Position numbers and translations under genes: made by a program. From Ectothiorhodospira lacustris (GTDB taxonomy: Bacteria; Pseudomonadota; Gammaproteobacteria; Ectothiorhodospirales; Ectothiorhodospiraceae): a stretch of 64,000 bases of DNA. Shown one piece after another: positions 28,090 to 37,890 of this stretch. Numbering within the stretch: position 1 is the stretch's first letter; every line of letters begins with the position of its first letter. The notes beneath the pieces were generated by a model that worked only from the letters and a program-made list of their open reading frames with translations, had not been told where the DNA came from and made no database searches. Location: the NCBI RefSeq assembly GCF_022227845.1, contig NZ_JAJNQN010000002.1, positions 186,001 through 250,000 of the forward strand, in the 5' to 3' direction.

Positions 28090-29223
28090 ATGTCCGCTCC
28101 CAATCCGCGGCGTATCGGGCGCCGCCTGTCCGCCGTAACGCTTATTCTAGCGTTCCTGGCCTCAGGATGCGCCACCACGCCACCGGAGCCGGAACCATTG
28201 CCGCCGGTACCGGCGGCGGCGGCACCCGCCCCTGCGCCGCCTCCGGCGGAAGTCCGCATCCGCCCCACCGCACCGGAACGCTACGTGGTCCAGCGAGGCG
28301 ACACCCTGTGGGACATCTCCAACCGGTTCCTGCGCGACCCCTGGTTCTGGCCCGAGATCTGGGTCAGCAACCCGCAGATCGCCAACCCTCACCTGATCTA
28401 TCCCGGTGACATCATCACCCTGTACTACGTGGACGGCCGCCCCCATCTCACCGTGGATGGAGGACCGCGGGTCCGGCCCACCCTGCGTCTCTCGCCCCAG
28501 GTCAGGGCTGAGCCCCTGCCGCCCTCCATGGATGTTCCGATCCAGGCCCTGCAGCAATTCCTGATTCGTCCCAGAGTTGTGACAAAGGAGCAGTTGGAAG
28601 ATTCCGCCTATCTGATGGCCGCCCGCGATGAACGCCTGGTATTCGGTGCCCATGATCGCCTCTACGCCCGCCGTCTGCAGGGAGAACCCCTCGGCCGACG
28701 TTTTGACGTGTTCCGGGCCGGCGGTGAACTCAGGGACCCGAAGACCCGGGAACTGCTGGGCTACGAGGCCATCCCCGTCGGCGAGGCCGAACTGGTTCGG
28801 GGAGGCGATCCGGCCACGGTACTGCTTGTACGCAGCGATCGCGAGGCCCTGATCGGGGATCGCCTGCTGCATCAGGAGGCCGAGGAGCAGAACTTCCTCT
28901 TCACCCCTTCCGCACCGCCCAGGGAGGCGGAAGGCCAGATCATCTCCCTGTTCGACGCCATCAGTCAGATCGCCCGTTTTCAGGTGGCGGTCATCAACCT
29001 GGGGGAACGGGAAGGCATTGAGCGTGGCCATGTCTTTGCCACCTACCAGTCCGGCCGGGTCGTCCGTGACCGCCTGGCAGGACGTCTGGGTGAGCAGGTC
29101 ACCCTGCCCGATGAACGGGTCGGCCTGGTCATGGTGTTCCGTACCTTCGAGAAGGTGAGCTACGCCCTGGTGATGGAGTCCACCCATCCCATCGAGAGAG
29201 GCTTCACCGTCAAGCGCCCCTGA
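28090..29223 (+). CDS. LysM-domain lipoprotein
   Basis: This 377-residue protein has a lipoprotein signal (lipobox LASGC at about residues 23-27), a proline-alanine-rich spacer (about 29-55) and one LysM peptidoglycan-binding domain (YVVQRGDTLWDISNRFL; NPHLIYPGDIITLYY). A larger C-terminal region follows, of the type commonly found in the gene next to dprA in proteobacteria. GAGGGG precedes the ATG. It is probably anchored in the envelope and bound to the cell wall; its precise role is unknown. Confidence 0.88.
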   Translation: MSAPNPRRIGRRLSAVTLILAFLASGCATTPPEPEPLPPVPAAAAPAPAPPPAEVRIRPTAPERYVVQRGDTLWDISNRFLRDPWFWPEIWVSNPQIANPHLIYPGDIITLYYVDGRPHLTVDGGPRVRPTLRLSPQVRAEPLPPSMDVPIQALQQFLIRPRVVTKEQLEDSAYLMAARDERLVFGAHDRLYARRLQGEPLGRRFDVFRAGGELRDPKTRELLGYEAIPVGEAELVRGGDPATVLLVRSDREALIGDRLLHQEAEEQNFLFTPSAPPREAEGQIISLFDAISQIARFQVAVINLGEREGIERGHVFATYQSGRVVRDRLAGRLGEQVTLPDERVGLVMVFRTFEKVSYALVMESTHPIERGFTVKRP

Positions 29224-29251
29224 GCGGGGCACAGGGACAGGGCTACGACAT

Positions 29252-30373
29252 ATGGATTCGTCCGCGCTGACCGCCTGGCTCCACCTCCTGCACGCACCGG
29301 GGGTGGGGCCCGCCACCTTCATGCGCCTGCTGCAGCAGCATGCCACGCCCCAGGGTGTGCTGGCAGCCGGTCCGTCCGCCGGGCGCCCGGCGGGCCTGTC
29401 GGCGACGGCCATCACCTTTCTCCAGGAAGAAACACCACCGGGGGTTCAAGCGGATCTGGATTGGGCCGGCCGGGAGGGACATCACATCCTGACCCTGGCG
29501 GACCCCCGCTATCCGGTCCGCCTGAAGGACATCCCGGGACCACCCCCGGTCCTGTACGTGGTGGGGGATCCCCAGGTGCTGTCCTGGCCCATGCTGGCAG
29601 TGGTGGGCAGCCGCCACCCCACACCCGGCGGCCGTGAAACCGCCACCGCCTTCAGTGCTCACCTGGCCCGCCGCGGGCTGGTGATCGCCAGCGGCCTGGC
29701 CAAAGGCATCGATGCCGCCGCCCATGAAGGCGCTCTGGCGGCCCATGGCCTGACCGTCGCGGTGACGGGCACCGGCCCTGACCGGATCTATCCCGCCGCC
29801 CACCGCAACCTGGGGCATCGCATCGTGGCCGAAGGGGCCATGGTGACGGAACTCCCCACCGGCACCCCGGCCACACCGCAGAACTTCCCCCGGCGCAACC
29901 GTATCCTGGCGGGCCTGGCGGTGGGGACCCTGGTGGTGGAGGCGGCCACCCGCAGCGGCTCCCTGATCACCGCCCGGCTGGCGGCGGAACAGGGGCGGGA
30001 GGTGTTTGCCATCCCCGGCTCCATCCATAACCCTCTGGCCCGGGGCTGTCATCGCCTGATCCGCGAGGGCGCCAAACTGGTGGAGACGGCGGATGATATC
30101 CTTGAAGAGTTGGGGGAGCTTCTGCCGCCCTGCTCTCCGGCCCCGGCAACGGATCCCCCATCGGCCGTCGCCGCGACGGCGCCGGATGGGGACCACACCC
30201 GGCTGCTCGAAGCCATGGGGCATGACCCGGTGGCGGTGGATCAGCTCGTGGCCCGCACCAGATTGACCGTGAGTGCGGTTTCCTCCATGCTGCTGCTCAT
30301 GGAGTTGCGCGGCCAGGTGGCCTCCTTGTCCGGTGGTCGTTACGTCCGCCTGCTGTCGGAAAGCGGAAAATGA
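29252..30373 (+). CDS. dprA: DNA-processing protein DprA
   Basis: This 373-residue protein has an N-terminal helical domain, the Rossmann-like DprA core (AVVGSRHPTPGG; VIASGLAKGIDAAAHEGAL; FPRRNRILAGLAVGTLVVEA) and a C-terminal winged-helix domain (about residues 305-370). DprA binds incoming single-stranded DNA during transformation and loads RecA. It lies 28 bases after the LysM gene and overlaps smg by four bases. Confidence 0.95.
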   Translation: MDSSALTAWLHLLHAPGVGPATFMRLLQQHATPQGVLAAGPSAGRPAGLSATAITFLQEETPPGVQADLDWAGREGHHILTLADPRYPVRLKDIPGPPPVLYVVGDPQVLSWPMLAVVGSRHPTPGGRETATAFSAHLARRGLVIASGLAKGIDAAAHEGALAAHGLTVAVTGTGPDRIYPAAHRNLGHRIVAEGAMVTELPTGTPATPQNFPRRNRILAGLAVGTLVVEAATRSGSLITARLAAEQGREVFAIPGSIHNPLARGCHRLIREGAKLVETADDILEELGELLPPCSPAPATDPPSAVAATAPDGDHTRLLEAMGHDPVAVDQLVARTRLTVSAVSSMLLLMELRGQVASLSGGRYVRLLSESGK

Positions 30374-30840
30374 AAGAAAACGTACTTGATGTCCTGATGT
30401 ATTTATTTGAAAACTATATTGATGACGATACCGAGCTTGAGCCGGATCGTGAGCAGCTTCAGGACCTTCTGCTGGATGCCGGTTTCCCGGTGGCCGAGAT
30501 CCACAAGGCCTTCGACTGGCTGGAAAACCTGGCCGGCCAGGATTCCCCGCAGACGGTGCATGCCGGCTCGGCACTGCGTCTCTACACAGAGGCCGAGATG
30601 AACCGCATGGATGCAGAAAGCCGTGGCTTTCTGCTGTTTCTGGAACAAAACGGTGTCCTTAGCCCCGCCACCCGCGAGGTGGTCATCAACCGGATCATGG
30701 ATCTGGATGCCGAAGACATCAGCCTGGAAGAAATCAAATGGATCACGCTCATGGTGCTGTTCAATCAGCCCGGGCAGGAAGCCGCCTATACCTGGCTGGA
30801 GAACATGATGTTCGACAGCCCGCCGGAGTATCTGCACTGA
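30370..30840 (+). CDS. smg: Smg family protein (DUF494)
   Basis: This 156-residue acidic protein matches Smg throughout: ENVLDVLMYLFENYI at the start and EEIKWITLMVLFNQPGQE near the end. It is regularly found between dprA and topA in gammaproteobacteria, as here. The ATG overlaps the dprA stop (ATGA). Biochemical function is not established. Confidence 0.92.
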   Translation: MKENVLDVLMYLFENYIDDDTELEPDREQLQDLLLDAGFPVAEIHKAFDWLENLAGQDSPQTVHAGSALRLYTEAEMNRMDAESRGFLLFLEQNGVLSPATREVVINRIMDLDAEDISLEEIKWITLMVLFNQPGQEAAYTWLENMMFDSPPEYLH

Positions 30841-30871
30841 AACCCCACAAAGAACAACAGGTAGCCAGGAC

Positions 30872-33376
30872 ATGAGCAAGAACCTGGTCATCGTCGAGTC
30901 TCCCGCCAAGGCCAAGACCATCAAGAAGTACCTCGGTAGCGATTTCGAGGTACTGGCCTCCTATGGCCACGTGCGCGACCTGGTGCCCAAAGAGGGCGCC
31001 GTGGACCCGGACCACGACTTCCGCATGCACTACCAGGTGATCGACCGCAACGAGAAACATGTGGAGAGCATCGCCCGCGCCCTGAAGAAGGCCGATCGTC
31101 TGATCCTGGCCACCGACCCGGACCGGGAAGGCGAGGCCATCTCCTGGCATCTCCATGAACTGCTGCAGGAGCGGGGGCTGCTGGACAACAAGACCACCGA
31201 GCGGGTGGTCTTCCATGAGATCACCCAGCGGGCGGTACGCGACGCCATCGAACATCCCCGCGAACTGTCCAACGACCTGATCAACGCCCAGCAGGCGCGC
31301 CGCGCCCTGGACTATCTGGTGGGCTTCAACCTCTCGCCGCTTTTGTGGAAGAAGATCAAGCGCGGCCTGTCCGCCGGCCGGGTACAGAGCCCCGCCCTGC
31401 GCATGATCGTGGAGCGGGAAGAAGAGATCGAACGCTTCGTCACCCGGGAATACTGGACCTTGGACGCCCTGGCGGCCAAGGACGACAGCCCGTTCACCGC
31501 CCGCCTGCAGATCTATGCCGGCCGCAAGCTGGAACAGTTCGACATCAACAACGCGGCCGACGCGGACCAGACCCGCCGGACCCTGCTGGCCACCGCCCAA
31601 GGCCGTCTGCGGGTGGCCAGGGTGGAAAAGAAGCAACGCCGCCGCAACCCGGCACCGCCGTTTACCACCTCCACCCTGCAGCAGGAGGCGGTGCGCAAAC
31701 TGGGCTTCTCCGCCAGCCGCGCCATGCGCGTGGCCCAGCAGCTCTACGAGGGCATCGACCTGGGCTCCGGCCCCGTGGGCCTGATCACCTACATGCGTAC
31801 CGACTCCTTCACCCTGGCCAAGGAGGCCGTGGAGGAGATCCGCACCCTGATCGCCCGGCGCTACGGCAAGGACAAAGTCCCCGATGGCCCGCGCCAATAC
31901 AAGACCAAGTCCAAGAACGCCCAGGAGGCCCACGAGGCCATCCGCCCCACCTCGGTGCTGCATCTGCCCGATGAGGTGAAAGCCCATCTGACCACCGACC
32001 AGTTCAAGCTCTATGACCTGATCTGGAAACGCACCGTGGCCTGCCAGATGATCCACGCCACCCTGGACACGGTGGCCGCCGATCTTGAAGCAGGCAGTCC
32101 CGAGCATGTCTTTCGTGCCACCGGTTCCTCCGTGCGCGACCCCGGCTTCATGGCCGTCTACCGGGAAGACCAGGACGACGCCCCGGTGGAAAGCGATGAA
32201 CGTTTGCTGCCGGAACTCAAGGAAGGCGAACAGGTGACCCTGAACGACGTGCAGGCGGATCAGCACTTCACCGAACCACCGCCCCGCTACTCGGAAGCCA
32301 GCCTGGTGAAAGCCCTGGAAGAGCACGGCATCGGCCGTCCCTCCACCTATGCCTCCATCATCAGCACCCTGTTGCAACGGGAATACGCGGAACTGTTGAA
32401 CCGGCGCTTCGTGCCCACGGACATCGGCCGCATCGTCAACACCTTCCTGACCCAGCACTTCACCCAGTATGTGGACTACGACTTCACCGCCCGGCTGGAA
32501 GATGAACTGGACGAGATCTCCCGGGGTGAGAAGGACTGGATTCCGGTGATGGAAGGCTTCTGGAGCCGCTTCCATGAACAGGTGAAGGAAAAGGATGCCT
32601 CGGTGACCCGCGAAGAGGCGGTGCAGGCCCGGGAGATCGGCACCGATCCCCAATCCGGGCGCCCTGTCTCGGTGCGTATGGGACGCTATGGACCCTTCGT
32701 GCAGATCGGCACCAAGGAAGATGAGGAAAAACCCCGCTTCGCCGGCCTGCGTCCCGGCCAGAAGATGGACAGCATCACCCTGGACGAGGCGCTGGCCCTG
32801 TTCCAGCTGCCCCGGGAGTTGGGGGAAACCCCGGAAGGGGAACCGGTGAGCGTGAACATCGGCCGCTTCGGACCCTACGTGAAGTTCGGCAGCCGCTATG
32901 CCTCCCTCAAGAAGGAGGATGACCCCTATACCATCGAACTGCCCCGCGCCCTGGAGTTGGTGGCGGAGAAGAAGGAGATCGATGCCAACCGTTTCATCCA
33001 GGTGTTCGAGGAAGCCGGCATCCAGGTCCTCAATGGCCGCTACGGACCCTACATCACCGACGGCAGCAAGAATGCCCGCATTCCCAAGGACGCAGACCCC
33101 AAGGCCCTGACCCTGGAGCAGTGCCGCACCCTGCTGGCGGCCGCCCCGGAAAAGAAGGGCCGGGGCACCAAGAAGGCTGCGCCGAAGAAGAAGGCCGCGA
33201 CCACCAAGCCGGCGACAACCGACAAGGCCACGGGCACGAAAAAAGCCGCAGCCGGCAAGCCCAGGACGACCAAAGCGGCCTCCGGGAGCACGACCCGTTC
33301 CCGCAAGACTGCCGCGACCAAGGCCACGGATCAGGACAAGCCCGCCGCCGAAGGCGGTGTCGGCAGTTCCCACTGA
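30872..33376 (+). CDS. topA: DNA topoisomerase I with basic tail
   Basis: This 834-residue type IA enzyme relaxes negative supercoils. It opens with the TOPRIM domain (LVIVESPAKAKTIKKYLG; ATDPDREGEAISWHL). SAGRVQSPALRMIVEREEEI lies in the core, and the active-site tyrosine is in GLITYMRTDS (about residue 308). C-terminal topoisomerase repeats (GRYGPFVQIG, GRFGPYVKFG, NGRYGPYITDG) replace the four-cysteine zinc fingers of E. coli TopA; none of those is seen. The last 75 residues are Lys/Ala/Thr-rich, like histone H1 tails, and probably bind DNA. Confidence 0.96.
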   Translation: MSKNLVIVESPAKAKTIKKYLGSDFEVLASYGHVRDLVPKEGAVDPDHDFRMHYQVIDRNEKHVESIARALKKADRLILATDPDREGEAISWHLHELLQERGLLDNKTTERVVFHEITQRAVRDAIEHPRELSNDLINAQQARRALDYLVGFNLSPLLWKKIKRGLSAGRVQSPALRMIVEREEEIERFVTREYWTLDALAAKDDSPFTARLQIYAGRKLEQFDINNAADADQTRRTLLATAQGRLRVARVEKKQRRRNPAPPFTTSTLQQEAVRKLGFSASRAMRVAQQLYEGIDLGSGPVGLITYMRTDSFTLAKEAVEEIRTLIARRYGKDKVPDGPRQYKTKSKNAQEAHEAIRPTSVLHLPDEVKAHLTTDQFKLYDLIWKRTVACQMIHATLDTVAADLEAGSPEHVFRATGSSVRDPGFMAVYREDQDDAPVESDERLLPELKEGEQVTLNDVQADQHFTEPPPRYSEASLVKALEEHGIGRPSTYASIISTLLQREYAELLNRRFVPTDIGRIVNTFLTQHFTQYVDYDFTARLEDELDEISRGEKDWIPVMEGFWSRFHEQVKEKDASVTREEAVQAREIGTDPQSGRPVSVRMGRYGPFVQIGTKEDEEKPRFAGLRPGQKMDSITLDEALALFQLPRELGETPEGEPVSVNIGRFGPYVKFGSRYASLKKEDDPYTIELPRALELVAEKKEIDANRFIQVFEEAGIQVLNGRYGPYITDGSKNARIPKDADPKALTLEQCRTLLAAAPEKKGRGTKKAAPKKKAATTKPATTDKATGTKKAAAGKPRTTKAASGSTTRSRKTAATKATDQDKPAAEGGVGSSH

Positions 33377-33387
33377 TGTCCTGATCC

Positions 33388-34873
<1,486 letters not shown>

Positions 34874-34903
34874 GGCGGGAGTCCAAAGTCATCACCCGGC
34901 ACT

Positions 34904-35006
34904 GGATTCCCGCTTTCGCGGGAATGACGGAACGACGGAACGACGGAATGCCAGAATGACGGAATAACGGGATGAAGGGATGAAGGGATGAAGGGAATGA
35001 CGGATT
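34904..35006. repeat. REP-like palindrome followed by an 8-bp tandem array
   Basis: GGATTCCCGC-TTT-GCGGGAATGACGG at 34904-34930 is a copy of the palindrome found again at 54.8-55.05 kb. From 34926 it runs into about ten head-to-tail 8-base units that drift from GACGGAAC through GACGGAAT to GAAGGGAT and back to GACGGATT (one unit has 9 bases). It occupies the gap between hemF and spoVR, where the two genes converge. Confidence 0.8.
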
Positions 35007-35030
35007 CAGGGCATCCTTACCAGGCCTGCT

Positions 35031-36566
35031 TCAGTCCGTGGCCGGTGCCACCTCGGGAAACTCATTGAGCACCTTGTCCGTGCGCGGATCCACTTCATAG
35101 AGCTTCACCCCATACCCCCACAGGGTGGCCAGATGCCGCAGTACCTGGCGGGCATCGGACTCTTCCAGCAGGCGGCCATCCACGGCGCGATGCTCCAGGA
35201 TCAGCCGCCGATCTCCGGACAGGTCCACGTCCACCACCTGGATGTCCGGCTCATGGCGGGCCAGGTCATACTGGCCCGACAGGGCCCGGCGCACGTCCCG
35301 ATAACCCCCGTCGTCGTGGATGGCCTCCACCATCAGATTCGCCTCGTCCGCGTCGTCCCGTACCGAAAACAGACGCATGTCCCGCATCACCTTCGGGCCC
35401 AGGAACTGAAGGATGAAGCTCTCGTCCCGGTACTCGGCCCAGGCCTGCTTCCAGGTGCTCAGGAAGTCCCCGTTACCGGCGATGTCCGGGAACCAGCGCC
35501 GGTCTTCCTCGGTGGGGTTCAGGCACATCCGCTTCAGATCCTGCAGGATGTTGAAGCCCAGGGCATAGGGGTTGATGCCCGAAAACCGGGGATCATCGTA
35601 CTCCGGCTGGAACACCACATTGGTATGGTGGTGCAGAAACTCCATGAAGGCCCCGTCAGTCAGCCGTCCGGTCTCGTGCAGGCGGGTCATGAGGTGATAG
35701 TGCACTGACGTGGCACAGCCCTCGTTCATCACCTTGGTCTGCTTCTGGGGGTAGAAGTACTGGGACACCACCCGCACGATGCGCAGGATCTCCCGCTGCC
35801 AGTGGTGCAGCCGGGGGGCGCGCTTTTCCAGGAAATAGAGCAGGTTCTCCTCCGGCAGTCTCAGGGCCTCCCGGCGTTTATCCAGCGCCTGCACCTGGGG
35901 TGCCGGCTGGTCGGGACGCTGGGGCAGGGTGCGCCACAGATCGCTGAAGGTCTGTTCTTCGTAGCGGCGGCGCTCCTTCTTCCGCTGCATCTCCTGATGC
36001 AGGTTCAGGGGCTGGCGGCGGGGATAACGGTGTACCCCGTGGGTCATCAGGGCATGGGCGGCATCCAGCACCCGCTCCACCTCCCGCTGGCCGTAACGCT
36101 CCTCGCACTCGGACACATAGGCCTTGGCAAAATCCAGATAGTCCAGGATGCCTTCCGCGTCGGTCCAGGAACGGAACAGGTGGTTGTTCTTGAAAAAGTG
36201 GCTGTGACCGAAGGCGGCGTGGGCCATGACCAGGGTCTGCATGGTCATGGTGTTCTCTTCCATGATGTAGCACAGACAGGGATTGGAGTTGATGACGATC
36301 TCGTAGGCCAGGCCGGTCATGCCTTTGCGGTAGTACATCTCGTCGCGGGCGAAGTGCTTGCCGAAGGACCAGTGGCGATAGAACAGGGGCATGCCCATGG
36401 AGGAATAGGCATCCAGCATCTGTTCCGAACTGATGACCTCTACCTGGCTGGGATAGGGGTCGAGACCCATCTCGTCGATGGCCACGCGCTCGATGGCATC
36501 GAAGGCCTTCTTGATGAGCGGATAGTCCCAGTCGGCGCCGGTGTAGAGGGGGGTGTCTGCGTTCAT
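35031..36566 (-). CDS. SpoVR family protein
   Basis: This 511-residue protein belongs to the SpoVR/YcgB family (MGLDPYPSQVEVISSEQMLD; MPLFYRHWSFGKHF; CLCYIMEENTMTMQTLVMAHA; FFKNNHLF). It is the third gene of the prkA-yeaH-spoVR module, widespread in proteobacteria and linked to starvation and stress adaptation, although its molecular function is unknown. ATG 36566 is used because AGGAGG lies nine bases before it; an ATG nine bases upstream touches that site. The yeaH stop overlaps the ribosome site, so the genes are coupled. Confidence 0.93.
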   Translation of the reverse strand: MNADTPLYTGADWDYPLIKKAFDAIERVAIDEMGLDPYPSQVEVISSEQMLDAYSSMGMPLFYRHWSFGKHFARDEMYYRKGMTGLAYEIVINSNPCLCYIMEENTMTMQTLVMAHAAFGHSHFFKNNHLFRSWTDAEGILDYLDFAKAYVSECEERYGQREVERVLDAAHALMTHGVHRYPRRQPLNLHQEMQRKKERRRYEEQTFSDLWRTLPQRPDQPAPQVQALDKRREALRLPEENLLYFLEKRAPRLHHWQREILRIVRVVSQYFYPQKQTKVMNEGCATSVHYHLMTRLHETGRLTDGAFMEFLHHHTNVVFQPEYDDPRFSGINPYALGFNILQDLKRMCLNPTEEDRRWFPDIAGNGDFLSTWKQAWAEYRDESFILQFLGPKVMRDMRLFSVRDDADEANLMVEAIHDDGGYRDVRRALSGQYDLARHEPDIQVVDVDLSGDRRLILEHRAVDGRLLEESDARQVLRHLATLWGYGVKLYEVDPRTDKVLNEFPEVAPATD

Positions 36567-36579
36567 GGGGCTCATCCTC

Positions 36580-37863
36580 CTAGCGCCGCAATTCCACTGG
36601 GGTGAACAGATCCCGGAACACGGGGAAGATGTCCGCCCGGGACTTCACCTTGCGCATGGCCAGGGGTCGGCCGGCCTTCACCAGCCGCTCATAGACCTGC
36701 CACAGGTCCGTGGTCATCTCCCAGCCCCGCTCTTCGGCCACCTCGATGTAGGCAAAGTATCGACACACCGGCAGGATCAACGACTCCATCATCTCCACCA
36801 CTGCCGGGTTGTCCGCCGGCGTGTTGTCGCCGTCCGAGGCCTGGGCGGCATAGATGTTCCAGTCCGTCGGGTCATAACGCTCCCGCAACACCCGCTCCAT
36901 CTCCTCCAGGGCCGGGGAGACCAGGGTGCCGCCGGTCTCCCGGGAATAGAAGAAGGTGTCCTCGTCCACTTCCTGGGCGATGTGGGTGTGGCGGATGAAG
37001 ACAATGTCCACATGCTGGTAGCGGCGCTGCAGGAACAGGTACAGCAGCATGAAAAAGCGCTTGGCCAGGTCCTTCATGTCCTCGGTCATGGAGCCGGAGA
37101 CATCCATGAGGCAGAACATCACCGCCTGGGAAATGGGCTTGGGCACCGGGTCGAAGCGGTTGTAGCGCAGGTCGATGGGGTCGATATAGGGGATCCGCTT
37201 GGCACGGACGATCTGCTCCTCCCGCAGCTTGATCAACGCCCGCAAACGCTCCGGGTCTTTGCCGGAGCGCTCCAGGCGGTCGATCTCCTCGTCCAGGACC
37301 CGGGTCTCCTCCCGCCGGGGGCGCTTGAGGGCCAGGCGCCGGGACAGGGAGTTGCGCATGGTGCGGGCAAGATTGAGGTTGGAGGGGGAGCCGGAGACGG
37401 AATAGCCGGCCCGTTGCAGGCCCTGGTGTTCCACCTTGGTGAGCTGGGTGCGGACCAGGTCGGGCAGTTCCAGGTTCTCGAAGAACAGATCCAGGAACTC
37501 ATCCCGGCTGACGGTGAACTGGAAGACATCCTCCCCTTCGCCCTGGGGACTGCCGCCGCGACCGCCCTGCCCTTGCCCACCCTCGGGACGGGCGATGGCG
37601 TCTCCGGCCACGTACTGCTTGTTGCCGGGCACCACGTGGCGGCGCAACCCCTTGCCGCTGCCCTTGCGGAAGCCGGGCTCCTGCAACCCATCGGCCGGGA
37701 TGCTGATCTCCTCGCCCCCCTGCCCGATGTCCGCCACCTTGCGCCGGGCCGAGACATCCCGTACCGCGTCCAGGATCTGACGCCGGGCACGGCCGATGAA
37801 ACGCTGGCGATTGGCCAGACTCTTGTCCTTCGGATTGAGACGCCGGTCGACGATATTGACCAC
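36580..37863 (-). CDS. yeaH: YeaH/YhbH family protein (DUF444)
   Basis: This 427-residue protein has a von Willebrand A-like fold with the metal-site signature MFCLMDVSGSMTED at about residues 248-261, after an N-terminal basic and Gly-rich region (about 75-130). It starts with GTG (37863) behind GAGGAGGGG. In E. coli, YeaH works with the kinase YeaG in the response to nitrogen starvation; the kinase gene lies 27 bases upstream. Confidence 0.93.
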   Translation of the reverse strand: MVNIVDRRLNPKDKSLANRQRFIGRARRQILDAVRDVSARRKVADIGQGGEEISIPADGLQEPGFRKGSGKGLRRHVVPGNKQYVAGDAIARPEGGQGQGGRGGSPQGEGEDVFQFTVSRDEFLDLFFENLELPDLVRTQLTKVEHQGLQRAGYSVSGSPSNLNLARTMRNSLSRRLALKRPRREETRVLDEEIDRLERSGKDPERLRALIKLREEQIVRAKRIPYIDPIDLRYNRFDPVPKPISQAVMFCLMDVSGSMTEDMKDLAKRFFMLLYLFLQRRYQHVDIVFIRHTHIAQEVDEDTFFYSRETGGTLVSPALEEMERVLRERYDPTDWNIYAAQASDGDNTPADNPAVVEMMESLILPVCRYFAYIEVAEERGWEMTTDLWQVYERLVKAGRPLAMRKVKSRADIFPVFRDLFTPVELRR

Positions 37864-37890
37864 AGTGCCCCTCCTCGTGCAGCCGGGCCG

